From Thiosymbion sp942492625 (lineage in GTDB: Bacteria; Pseudomonadota; Gammaproteobacteria; Chromatiales; Chromatiaceae), in contig CALOFM010000012.1 in assembly GCA_942492625.1 (NCBI GenBank), forward strand, positions 1 through 64,000: a stretch of DNA of 64,000 bases. Direction: 5' to 3'. Positions within the stretch are counted from its first letter, which is position 1; each line of letters opens with the position of its first letter. The position numbers were made by a program, and so were the translations under genes. Positions 19,383 through 28,467 of the stretch are shown here, piece after piece. The notes beneath the pieces are model-generated. The model did no database searches and was not told the DNA's origin. It worked only from the letters and a program-made list of their open reading frames with translations.

Positions 19383-19613
19383 CTATTCGTCCTTGGACTC
19401 CTCTTCCTCGCTGCCCTCGCCCGCCTCCTCATCTTGATTCTTGGCGACGCAATCGGCGATGTAGTCCGCGATCTCCTCCGCCGCGATGCCTTCATCCATG
19501 GCCTCCTGGCGGCACTCCTTCTCGATCTCTTCGCTTTCTTCTGAAGCGTAAGCAGAAAGCGGAGTCAGTATGAGCGATGAGACGGCCAAGGCTGCGAAAG
19601 TGTGCTTTTTCAT
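19383..19613 (-). CDS. Small acidic exported protein
   Basis: 76 residues from ATG 19613, preceded by GGAG at 19621-19624. A clear signal peptide (TFAALAVSSLILTPLSAYA) is followed by a short acidic mature protein with two cysteines (ECRQEAMDEG and IADCVAKNQ) that could form a disulfide. The tail consists almost only of E, G, S, K and D. It resembles many small gammaproteobacterial periplasmic proteins with a paired-Cys helix hairpin. I do not recognise a named family. Confidence 0.7.
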   Translation of the reverse strand: MKKHTFAALAVSSLILTPLSAYASEESEEIEKECRQEAMDEGIAAEEIADYIADCVAKNQDEEAGEGSEEEESKDE

Positions 19614-19791
19614 ATGTGTTCTCCAATAGATGTTGAATTGTGTTTTCAATTGAGCCGCCATGTGCGGCTCTCGGTCGCTGTACGAAGCGTTACCTAATGG
19701 CCATTTCGGCGACGGCAACATTCAACACGATGGTTGATCCCATTGAAAACGAATATTCTCGATCCTGTCGATGAACCGAAGAAATCGATAT

Positions 19792-20002
19792 TCAGGATGA
19801 CTTACGTACCTTTGAGAATCCGACGCCCAAGACCTTATCGATCAAGCCATCCCGGTCGGCCGTGATCGAGAGCGTTGGAAAGACATCACCGAGCGCGAGC
19901 AACCAATCCTGAAGCAGAATATCCCATAGGCTGGCAATGCCACCGACCGAAATGGCGGGTTCGGTTGACCTCCAGAAAAGTCTTGAGCAGCTCGGTGTCC
20001 AC
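19792..20002 (-). pseudogene. LysR-family (HdfR-type) regulator remnant
   Basis: Two pieces of one LysR protein lie back to back in different frames. From a GTG at 20002 the first frame reads TELLKTFLEVNRTRHFGR, the start of HdfR-type regulators. It stops matching at about 19943, just where the recognition helix (AAENLYLTQSAVS in relatives) should come. From about 19950 another frame reads SVGGIASLWDILLQDWL and runs to about 19836 (LIDKVL), matching the start of the substrate-binding domain (IGASASLWE-type in E. coli HdfR, from memory). Roughly 70 codons between them and the whole C-terminal half are missing. The DNA-binding motif is lost, so the gene cannot function as a regulator. Confidence 0.75.
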
Positions 20003-20102
20003 GGCAAATGACGTAAGCGGGAATCGGTTCGGATTTTAGCGGAAACCGCCGCGCTTATGCTTGGGCGCAATCGCCGCTTTCCGACGGCCCGCCCGGGGGA
20101 GA

Positions 20103-22076
20103 TCAAAAACCTGCTATCGGCCTCTGGTCAGTCAACCAATAGAAGCGGCACGCCGGCACGACCAACCGGTCGTTGAAAAGGCCGGGCGTTTCCCCGGAGT
20201 AGAGGTCGTACGCCTGACCGTGCTGGAAGAGTCTACGGTTTCCCAGGTTGGCCAAATCCAGATAGCTCGGTTTGACGTCGAAGTTGGCGACCACAAGCAC
20301 CGCATCGGACATCAGGGCGGGGTGTGTGCGCAGGAACGCGAACAGGTGCGGGTTGTCGACGTCGAGCAATTCCCTGTTGTTGAAATCGGCGAATGCAGGG
20401 ATGGTCTTACGAACCGAAATCATCTTTTTCAGCCCGTCGAAGATGCGCTGCTCGACGCTACCGTGCTCGCGTCGTCGCTCCGCCTTCTCCCAATCGATGA
20501 GTGGGCGATGCAGCCAGCGGCTATCGCCCGCCTTTGCTTCGTCCTCGAGGAAGGTGCAATCGTTCAGCGTACCGATTTCGTCGCCGTAGTAGAGCAAGGG
20601 GATACCGCCGTAGGACATGATCATTCCGTGAAGCAGCAGTATTCGCTTGATCGCCAGATCTATTGCATCCGGGTCGGCCGTCTCGAGCGCAGTGTCCAGT
20701 CCCACCAGGGAGGCCAGCGAGCCGGAGATGCGCGCGTCGCCCGTCTTCTCGTTGACCCCGAACGGCTGGCCGCGGGCCGGGGAGTCCTCGAAGCGCCCTG
20801 TGAACCAGTCGACCAGGAACCTTCGATGGGCCTTCGGATCGTAGCCGACGGCGCGGATATCCGTGTCGTCGAAGCCCAGACCGATATCGTCGTGGCAGCG
20901 GATGTAGTTGAGCCAGGTGGCTCGATCAAGCTTGTTCGGCAGGCTTTTTATCCCTTGGGCCAAGAGGGCGGCGCTCTTGGTTGCAATGGAATTCCATAGC
21001 AACGCCATGAAGGTCGCGTTGTAGGCAATTTCGCACTCCTTTGCGATCACCGCGTCCTCCCCGAAATACTTGGTGATCTCCAGGGGGGCGACAATGGCCT
21101 CCGCGATGAACAGCACTCCCGGGGCGACGACCTGGCAGCAGTCCTTCATCAGCTGCAGGATGAGATGGGCCTCGCGCTCGTTTTGGCAGGCGGTGCCGAT
21201 CTGCTTCCACAGAAACGCGACCGCGTCCAAACGAACGATATCCGCCCCCTGGTTGGCCCAGAACAGGATGATGTCCACCATCTCGGTCAGCACGCGCGGG
21301 TTGGTGTAGTTCAGATCCCATTGGTAGCTGTTGAAGACGGTCATCACCCACTTTCCGAGCGTCGGATCCCAGGTGAAGTTGCCGGGCGCGGTCTCCGGGA
21401 AGATCTCCGGCATGGTCTCCTCGAACATGTCGGGCGTGTCGCGATTGTCGAACAGGTAATAGAAATCCTGAAAGTCCGAATACCCCGCCTTGGCACGAGC
21501 TGCCCACACATGCTCGTCGGAGGTGTGGTTGACGATGACGTCGAGCGTCAGAAGCATGCCCCGCTTGCGCATCGACGCCGAGAGACTATGCAGATCGCCC
21601 AGGGTGCCGACACGCCCATCGACGTTGCGAAAATCGCTGACCGCGTAGCCACCGTCGCTCGCACCCTCCGGACAGGCGAGGATGGGCAGCACGTGAACCA
21701 AGTTCACGCCGAGCTCCGAGAGGTAAGGCAGGTGCGATTCGAGCCCGTGGAGGTCGCCAGCAAAGCCGTTGCCGTACAGCGCCATTCCGACGATCTCCTG
21801 ACTCAGGAACCAGTTGTGGTCCTCCTCTCGGGACATGTCGATGCGCCTCAATTCCTCGGGGCGGTCGTTATAGGCGAGCGCGAGCCGCTCCACGAGGGCC
21901 TTGATCTGCGGAAAGAAATCCTCGCGATGGCCGTAGAGCTGCGCGAATAGCGAATGGATGGCGTAGAAATTCGCACCAAGGCGGGTGTAGAAATGGCGCA
22001 GGTCCTCACGGCTGACGTCAGGCTTCAGCTCATCGAGGATATCGTTCAGCAGTGCGTGTGAGACTTGCTCGTACAT
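20103..22076 (-). CDS. ams: Amylosucrase (GH13)
   Basis: About 657 residues from ATG 22076, with AAGGAA about 10 bases upstream. An in-frame extension upstream of 22076 is a shadow of the fructokinase gene. The N-terminal helical domain (LRHFYTRLGANFYAIHSLFAQLYGHRED) is typical of amylosucrase. The GH13 motifs are DVIVNHTS, the nucleophile region IVRLDAVAFLW, the acid/base in LFIAEAIV and RCHDDIGLGF. The enzyme splits sucrose, building an alpha-1,4-glucan and releasing fructose. As the last gene of the operon sps-fruK-ams it would link sucrose turnover to glycogen, and fructokinase upstream handles the fructose. The same gene order is known from halotolerant methanotrophs. Confidence 0.95.
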   Translation of the reverse strand: MYEQVSHALLNDILDELKPDVSREDLRHFYTRLGANFYAIHSLFAQLYGHREDFFPQIKALVERLALAYNDRPEELRRIDMSREEDHNWFLSQEIVGMALYGNGFAGDLHGLESHLPYLSELGVNLVHVLPILACPEGASDGGYAVSDFRNVDGRVGTLGDLHSLSASMRKRGMLLTLDVIVNHTSDEHVWAARAKAGYSDFQDFYYLFDNRDTPDMFEETMPEIFPETAPGNFTWDPTLGKWVMTVFNSYQWDLNYTNPRVLTEMVDIILFWANQGADIVRLDAVAFLWKQIGTACQNEREAHLILQLMKDCCQVVAPGVLFIAEAIVAPLEITKYFGEDAVIAKECEIAYNATFMALLWNSIATKSAALLAQGIKSLPNKLDRATWLNYIRCHDDIGLGFDDTDIRAVGYDPKAHRRFLVDWFTGRFEDSPARGQPFGVNEKTGDARISGSLASLVGLDTALETADPDAIDLAIKRILLLHGMIMSYGGIPLLYYGDEIGTLNDCTFLEDEAKAGDSRWLHRPLIDWEKAERRREHGSVEQRIFDGLKKMISVRKTIPAFADFNNRELLDVDNPHLFAFLRTHPALMSDAVLVVANFDVKPSYLDLANLGNRRLFQHGQAYDLYSGETPGLFNDRLVVPACRFYWLTDQRPIAGF

Positions 22077-22087
22077 GTATCTATTCC

Positions 22088-22978
22088 TTAAGTCCTGATC
22101 TGCCAGCGCTCGACCAGCGAGTCGTAGAGTCCCCGGTCCGAAACCGTCGCTCCTCGCCGTTGCACCAGCTCCGAGGCGAAGCTCTGTGCGCGGTCCATGG
22201 TCGTCGCCAACGGCCAGCCGAGCCGCAGACCGAGAATCAGGACGGACGCGAACGCGTCCCCGGCTCCGACCGCGTCGACGACCTTGCTCGAAGATGCCGG
22301 CTTGATTGCGACCGGCTCCCCGCCCGCTTCGAAGGCCAACGCACCCTCGGCGCCAAGAGTAAGCACGAGCCCCTTCAGTCCGTGCGCGGCGAGAAAGCGC
22401 TGCGCGGAGGCGAGCTCGTCGGCACCCCCATCGCCGAGAAGCGCCAACTCGTCGCGATTGAGCTTGACCCAGTGGACGCCGTCGAGCATCTGTAGAACGC
22501 CGTCGCGCCGCCACCAGGGCGCGCGCAGGTTGACGTCGACAAAGACCGCCGCCTGCGCATCGGATTTGAGACGCCCCAATGCCGCCCGGGAAACCGGGTT
22601 TCGCAACGCCAGGCTGCCATGGTAGATAAGCCCCGGAGCGGCGGTGGGCAGTGAATTCGATGCGATGAAATCGTAGGCACTGTCGGCGACGATCTCGTAG
22701 CTGGGCTCGCCCCCCTCCAGCCTGACCTCGACTCGGCCGGTGGGGTGGTCTGGATCAGCCTGCAGCGCATCCGTCTTCATGCCCCATTCAGACATGGAGT
22801 CGCGAATTTGGCGTCCCGGCTCATCGTCGCCTACCCTGCTCACGAATAGCGGCGACTGCCCGAACGCCTGAAGGTGCCAGGCGACGTTGAACGGCGCACC
22901 ACCGAGCACCTCTCGTCCATCGGGAAAGCAGTCGAACAGAACCTCGCCAAAGACATAGATAGGTTGCATTGTCATCAT
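22088..22978 (-). CDS. fruK: PfkB-family fructokinase
   Basis: 296 residues. Its start overlaps the stop of the sucrose-phosphate synthase gene by four bases (ATGA), and amylosucrase begins 11 bases downstream, so all three are one operon. The ribokinase fold shows the N-terminal GGAPFNVAWHLQAFG (substrate binding), the VDVNLRAPWW segment, the KLNRDELALLG motif and the catalytic DAVGAGDAFAS. It phosphorylates fructose to fructose-6-phosphate, feeding it back to sucrose-phosphate synthase. Specificity for fructose is inferred from the neighbours. Confidence 0.92.
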   Translation of the reverse strand: MMTMQPIYVFGEVLFDCFPDGREVLGGAPFNVAWHLQAFGQSPLFVSRVGDDEPGRQIRDSMSEWGMKTDALQADPDHPTGRVEVRLEGGEPSYEIVADSAYDFIASNSLPTAAPGLIYHGSLALRNPVSRAALGRLKSDAQAAVFVDVNLRAPWWRRDGVLQMLDGVHWVKLNRDELALLGDGGADELASAQRFLAAHGLKGLVLTLGAEGALAFEAGGEPVAIKPASSSKVVDAVGAGDAFASVLILGLRLGWPLATTMDRAQSFASELVQRRGATVSDRGLYDSLVERWQIRT

Positions 22979-25101
22979 CCAGTGGCCGGAAGCTCGCAGC
23001 TCCCGAGAAAGTCGTAGTGTGCGATGGCCTCGAGGATTCCGAGCGCATGGGCCTGGCCGGCGAAGTAGATCCGATCCAGGTCCTCCAATTGCGACAACTC
23101 CTCGTCGTGACGGTTGGCGACTACCACCGCCAATGTATTGCCGCGCATCATGTCTTCATCCGCCCCCGAGCCGCCGGCGACCAAAATGCGCTCCAGGGGT
23201 ATCCCCCAGCGCTGCGCGACGTAACGTAACGCCTGGCCTTTACTGGCCCGCGACGGAATGACGTCGAGGTACTGCCCGAACGAGTGGATCAGATTGGCGG
23301 TAACATCCTGGCTGCGCAGCAGCGCGGCGATATCTTCTATGCAGGGGGCGTGGTCCGGATCGTAGTGGTAGGACACCTTGTAACCCGTCTGCTCGTTCTT
23401 CGATTGAAGCGTGAGACCGGGGAGCTCGGACAAGACCCGCCGCACTCTGAATGGTCGCCATAGGTAGTCGATGTGCTCGTTCCAGTACTCGTCCCGAGCG
23501 AGCCGTGGCGCGTAGTGAATCTCGGTGCCGAGGCCGGTGATCAGCACGTCCGGGCGTGGGATACCATGGCGCCTGAGCTCGGTCAGGGCCGAATCCAATC
23601 GACGGCCGGTAACGATACCGAAGGTCGCGCACTTGCGCGTATCGTGCATCATCTCCGCGAACTGCCGCACGCCCTCTGCATCGCCGAGAAGGCTCTGGTC
23701 GAGGTCGGTGAAAAGGGCGCGGTCGCGATAGCGTCCGCGGCGCTTCGGCGCGGTTGGAATGGGCTCGTGACGCTTGGAGAGCGGCTTGATGAGAGAAACG
23801 TAGCGCTCCGCGTGCGCCTGCCAGGAGTAGTGCTCGCGAACCTTGACGATACCGCTGTCGCGCATCCGAGTATAAAGCTTGTTGTCGGTAAGCAGCTTCA
23901 ACAGAGCGCCGGCAATTGCGGACTTGTCGAGGGGATCGACCAATATGCCGTTGTCACAGTTGCCGATAATATCGACCGGCCCGCCATTTTCCGTCGCCAC
24001 CAGGGGCAACCCGCTTGCCGATGCCTCCAACAGGGTCAGGCCGAATGGCTCCGTAAGGGCCGGATTGACGAACAGGCCTCGGCTCTCGGCCACGAGGCGG
24101 TAAATCTCCGCGACCTCCTCCTGACGGTGGTGCTTGGGCATGGCGACGCGCCCGTAGAGATCCAGGATATCGATCCCGATCAACAGCTCGCTGAGCACCG
24201 ACTGCGCGCCCTGGTCGAGATCGTGGATATCGTCGCGGTTGCCGGCGACGATCAGGAGGTTGGCCGCCTCTTGCAGGCTCTTTGACTCGCCGTAAGCCTC
24301 GAGCAGCGTTTGCATGTTCTTTCTGGGATCGGCTCGGGACAGCGCCAGAATCAACGGCTTTTCGGGCTCCGTGAAGAATCGCCGCACCTCGTGCGCGAAC
24401 GCGATGGGCGCGTCTTGCGGGGCCGGCGGACGGAATCTGCTTAAATCGGTGCCCGGCGGGACGACCGCCATTCGGTTGGGCTGGTAGTAGTCGTACAGGC
24501 CGTACTGCTCGTCGATCTCGTTGTTGGTGCTGGCGATCACCAGATCCGCCGAGGCGAGCACATCTTCCTCGGCGTCTACGCGGCTGTCCATATTGTACGT
24601 TTGATTGATCGCCTCGTCGCTCATTCCCGCGCTCAGCAGGCGCTGGCGTTTGTCCCGACCCAGGGAGTGACCCGTGTGGACAAGCGGCACACCGAGCAGG
24701 CTCGACAGACGCACCCCGACGTAGCCCGCGTCGGCGTAGTGGCTGTGGACCAGGTCCGGCATCCGACCCTGTGCGTTCAGCGTCGCGACCAGATTGTCCA
24801 TCAAACCATCGAGGTAATCCCAAAGCTTCTCCTTGGAGATGTAGCCCTCAGGCCCGGCCTCGATGCGCAGGATGCGTGCCTTGTCAGATAGCGGCTCGAC
24901 GGGCTCGGCGTAGTCGGCGGATACTGCCGGATCGACGATTCGGCGCGTTACCAGGTCTATCTGATCCACATCGTCCCGCTCCGCCAACGCCCGAGCGAGA
25001 TCCACCACGTACAGCGTCTGCCCCCCGGTGTCCGCGTCGCGACCGAGCTCCAGGTCCTGTCCACGGATCAAACCGTGTATGCTCAGCATGAGAATGTACA
25101 T
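22975..25101 (-). CDS. sps: Sucrose-phosphate synthase with C-terminal HAD domain
   Basis: 708 residues. The N-terminal GT4 glycosyltransferase part (1 to about 470) has the glycine-rich GGQTLYVVDLARALA, the HSHYADAG motif and the nucleotide-binding ALTEPFGLTLLEASASGLP. The C-terminal HAD part (about 478-700) starts LFTDLDQSLLG, the sucrose-phosphatase DxDxS site, and contains SRASKGQALRYVAQ. The late acidic motif reads AGGSGADEDMM, whereas active phosphatases have GDSGND, so phosphatase activity is uncertain. The enzyme makes sucrose-6-phosphate from a nucleotide-glucose and fructose-6-phosphate. No separate phosphatase gene is nearby. GGAGG lies rather far upstream (about 16 bases). Confidence 0.93.
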   Translation of the reverse strand: MYILMLSIHGLIRGQDLELGRDADTGGQTLYVVDLARALAERDDVDQIDLVTRRIVDPAVSADYAEPVEPLSDKARILRIEAGPEGYISKEKLWDYLDGLMDNLVATLNAQGRMPDLVHSHYADAGYVGVRLSSLLGVPLVHTGHSLGRDKRQRLLSAGMSDEAINQTYNMDSRVDAEEDVLASADLVIASTNNEIDEQYGLYDYYQPNRMAVVPPGTDLSRFRPPAPQDAPIAFAHEVRRFFTEPEKPLILALSRADPRKNMQTLLEAYGESKSLQEAANLLIVAGNRDDIHDLDQGAQSVLSELLIGIDILDLYGRVAMPKHHRQEEVAEIYRLVAESRGLFVNPALTEPFGLTLLEASASGLPLVATENGGPVDIIGNCDNGILVDPLDKSAIAGALLKLLTDNKLYTRMRDSGIVKVREHYSWQAHAERYVSLIKPLSKRHEPIPTAPKRRGRYRDRALFTDLDQSLLGDAEGVRQFAEMMHDTRKCATFGIVTGRRLDSALTELRRHGIPRPDVLITGLGTEIHYAPRLARDEYWNEHIDYLWRPFRVRRVLSELPGLTLQSKNEQTGYKVSYHYDPDHAPCIEDIAALLRSQDVTANLIHSFGQYLDVIPSRASKGQALRYVAQRWGIPLERILVAGGSGADEDMMRGNTLAVVVANRHDEELSQLEDLDRIYFAGQAHALGILEAIAHYDFLGSCELPATG

Positions 25102-25384
25102 GTAGGTAGAAACGAATCCTCCAGTGGAATGATCTTCTTTCCCGACCCCTCCGCCGCACGGCAGAGCCGCGCCGGTTTGGCGCTCCCCGCGATCGAGCGT
25201 TACGACTCTAGGCCATTTCCGCGAATAGTCAACAGCGCCGAGAAACGCTTCTCAGCGCGGCTCGGCGCCACACGGGCAACCCGATCGGTTATGCCCAAGG
25301 GGGGGCGGCAGCAGGTAAACTTCCACTGCGTCGAGAATCCCGAATGCTCACGACAGCGTCATCTCCCTGAAAGGGCACAGGACC

Positions 25385-28352
25385 ATGCTAACCAAACCCG
25401 TCAGCTTCGAAGACAAGGTCACGCTGATCATGAACACAGGCGTGCAGTTTCTCGACTTCGCCCTGAAGCTCGAGCTGCGCAGGGAGCTCCCCGGTGAGTT
25501 CGTGGTGCAGGAGAGCAATCAGTCCCTGGCGCGGCTGGAGTACGATGAGCGCAGCGACTGTCACTATCACCCGTCGCGCCCCGGGACGGCGCTCAAGTCG
25601 AGGCTCAGTGTCCCGGTGGACGAATCGGCGCGGCTGTTGGACGACGTCTGGATGCCCGTGCCCCTGCTGCGGGTCAACCCGCCACGCCAATTCGCGGAGG
25701 GTCCTCAAACCTGGGCACGCGTCCGTCTCATCGCCCTGTCCCCGGAGGAGGTTGACCCGGACCAGGAGACGCACCGCCTGACCTTAGCGCTGGATACGAG
25801 CGTCTTCGCGGGCTCGGAGGAGACCAAGTACCTCGCCCCGAGCCCGGCGGACGTCCAGTCCGGCGCCTCCTTCGCTTTTGCGCACCGGGCGAGCGAGATT
25901 GGCTGGTTCCCGGAGCTTCCCTGGGTGGCGGGATGGATCCAGGAGGCCTTCGAGGACAATGCCGGAAGTGCCCTGCGGCTGCCCCCGGAGGACATAGACG
26001 CCGAGAAGTCCCGGCTCGCCCATCACGCACACTACCTGAACCTGCTCGCCCTGATCGGGCATCGGGTCCGGCTGCCGGAGGTCAAGCTGATCGGCAATGC
26101 CCGGGACGATGTGCATCGGGCCATCGCCGTGGACATGGTGCTGGACGTCGGAAACTCGCGCACCTGCGGCATCCTGGTCGAGGAGCACCCCAAGGAGCGC
26201 GACGGCCTGCGCTGGCGCTACGAGCTGGAGCTGCGCGACCTGTCCCACCCCCATCGTGTCTACTCCGAGCCCTTCGAGAGCCGGGTCGAGTTCGCCCAAG
26301 CCACCTTTGGCAAGGAGCACTGGGCCCACAAGAGCGGCCGTGCGGACGCCTTCCTCTGGCCTACCATCGCGCGGGTGGGCCCGGAGGCCGCCCGCCTGGC
26401 GGGACGACGCCGCGGCACCGAGGGTGCGACCGGGATCTCCAGCCCAAAGCGCTACCTGTGGGACGAGGACCGCTTCGATACCGGTTGGCGCTTCAACAGC
26501 GCCTATGTACGCAGCGACATCGAGCCGCGGGCCACCGCGGCGCCCTTCTGCAATCTGGTCAACGAGCTTGGCACCGCCCTCTACGAGCTGCCGGAGGAAG
26601 ACAGGATGCCGGTTTTCATGCCCCACTACTCGCGCAGCTCCATGATGATGTTCATGCTGGCGGAGGTGCTGACCCAGGCCCAGGCCCAGATCAACAGCCC
26701 CGCCCAGCGGCTGCGGATGCCCAACGCGGACCTGCCCCGGCACCTGCGCTCCATCGTGCTCACGGTGCCGCCCTCCATGCCCAAGCCGGAGCGCGAGATC
26801 TTCAGCAGGCGGGTGCACCAGGCCATCGCCCTGGTGTGGAAGGCATTCGGCTGGCACCCGGAGGACGAACCCACCGACGGCGAAGGCGCAGAGCTGGCGT
26901 GGCCCCCGCTCCCGCGGGTCGAGGTGCGCTGGGACGAGGCCACCTGCGGTCAGATCGTCTGGCTCTACAGCGAGAGCCAAAACAGCTTCGCTGGGCGGCC
27001 GGCGGAGTTCTTCGAGCTGGCCCGCCGGCCCGGTGCGGCTGGAGGACCGGAGCGGCTGACCGTGGCCACGGTGGACATCGGCGGCGGCACCACGGACCTG
27101 GTGATCAACGACTACCGCCTGGACGAGGGCGGGCGCGGCGCGAACCGCTACATAGTTCCGGAGCAGCGCTTCCGCGACGGCTTCAAGGTCGCCGGGGACG
27201 ACATCCTGCTGGAGGTCATTCGAGCGGTTCTGGTCCCTTCCCTGGTCGAGGCCCTGGACGACGCCGGTGTGGAGTCGCCCTCCGCGCTGCTGTCACGCCT
27301 GATGGGGTCCGACCCCGTGGATGTCCAAGAGAGCGTCCTGCGCCAGCAGCTCGCGCTGCAGATCATGTATCCGGCGGGGCTCGCCATCCTCGCCCAGTAC
27401 GAGCAGTACGATCCCCTGATCGGCACCGAGGCCCGCACCCTGCCCTTGCGCGAACTGCTGGCGGACGCGGACCCGCCGACGGTTTCGGTCCTCGGCTACT
27501 TCGCAACCGGCGTGCGCGACGAGTCCGGCGGCTCGACCAGGGACTTCGACCTGCTCGAGGTGCCGGTGCGAGCTCGACCTGGACCGGGTCCACCGGCTGT
27601 TCATGGAGGACCGCTTGGAGATCACACGCTCGGTGCGCTCCCTGTGCGAGATCGTTCACCTCTACAATTGCGATCTGCTGCTGCTCACCGGCCGCCCCTC
27701 GCGCCTGCCTGGCATACAGTCCCTGTTCCGCGCCCTGCTGCCCCTGCCGCCGGACCGGATCGTGCCCCTGCACGACTACCGCACCGGGACCTGGTACCCC
27801 TTCAACCGCCGCGGCCTGATTCGCGATCCCAAGACTACCGCCGCGGTGGGCGCCATGCTGTGCAGTCTCGGGCAAGGGCGCCTGCCCAACTTCTTCTTTC
27901 GCGCCGGCGACCTGCGGCCCTACTCGACCATGCGTTATCTGGGCCTGATGGATCAGCACATGATCATCAAGCGCGACGATGTCTATTACGCCGACGTGGA
28001 CCTGGACGACCCGGATTACGAGCTGCCGGACGCCATGTTCCAGATGCGCGGCGTCATGCACATCGGCTACCGTCAGCTCGAGACCGAGCGCTGGGGCGCC
28101 TCGCCCCTGTACGTGCTGGACTTCGCCGACGAGGCGGCGCGCGAGCGCATTTACCGCGAAGGCGGCATGCTGCGAATCCGGCTCGAACGGATACGCGGCT
28201 CCGAATCGGAGCACTTCAAGGTGACGGAGGTCGACGTGGAAGGCGGCCGTGCCACCAGCCGCAACGCGGTGCGGCTGCGGCTGAACACCCTGAGCACCAT
28301 CGGCCTGGATCAGGACAGCTATTGGCTGGACAGTGGGAGTATTTTTCGGTGA
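25385..28352 (+). pseudogene. srfB: SrfB, actin/Hsp70-like ATPase, one frameshift
   Basis: The intact product would be about 989 residues. The first frame (to about 27570) carries the phosphate-1 motif VLDVGNSRTCGILVEE near residue 250 and the phosphate-2 motif VDIGGGTTDLVIND near 563, both hallmarks of the actin/Hsp70 superfamily. At about 27565-27575 the frame breaks after LLEVPV. A frame shifted by one base continues as ELDLDRVHRLFMEDRL, through the adenosine motif LLLTGRPSRLPG, to the stop at 28352. One surplus base, or two missing, explains the break. Without correction the first frame runs on as nonsense to 28438. It lies directly upstream of srfC. It is a genuine lesion or a sequencing indel; both halves otherwise look well conserved. 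Confidence 0.85.
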
Positions 28353-28467
28353 GGAGCGGATTACTCGCGCAGAGGGCAAGCCGCGCAAAGTATCAGACAG
28401 CAGGTTTCCGAACAATTGCATTAACTCCGACCACGTAACTCCCGGGGCGACGCATTAGGAAGATCGT

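Noticed and set aside
25933..27819. Long second plus-strand frame inside srfB
   Set aside because: It overlaps srfB, is arginine- and glycine-rich without family motifs, and is typical GC-rich shadow coding.
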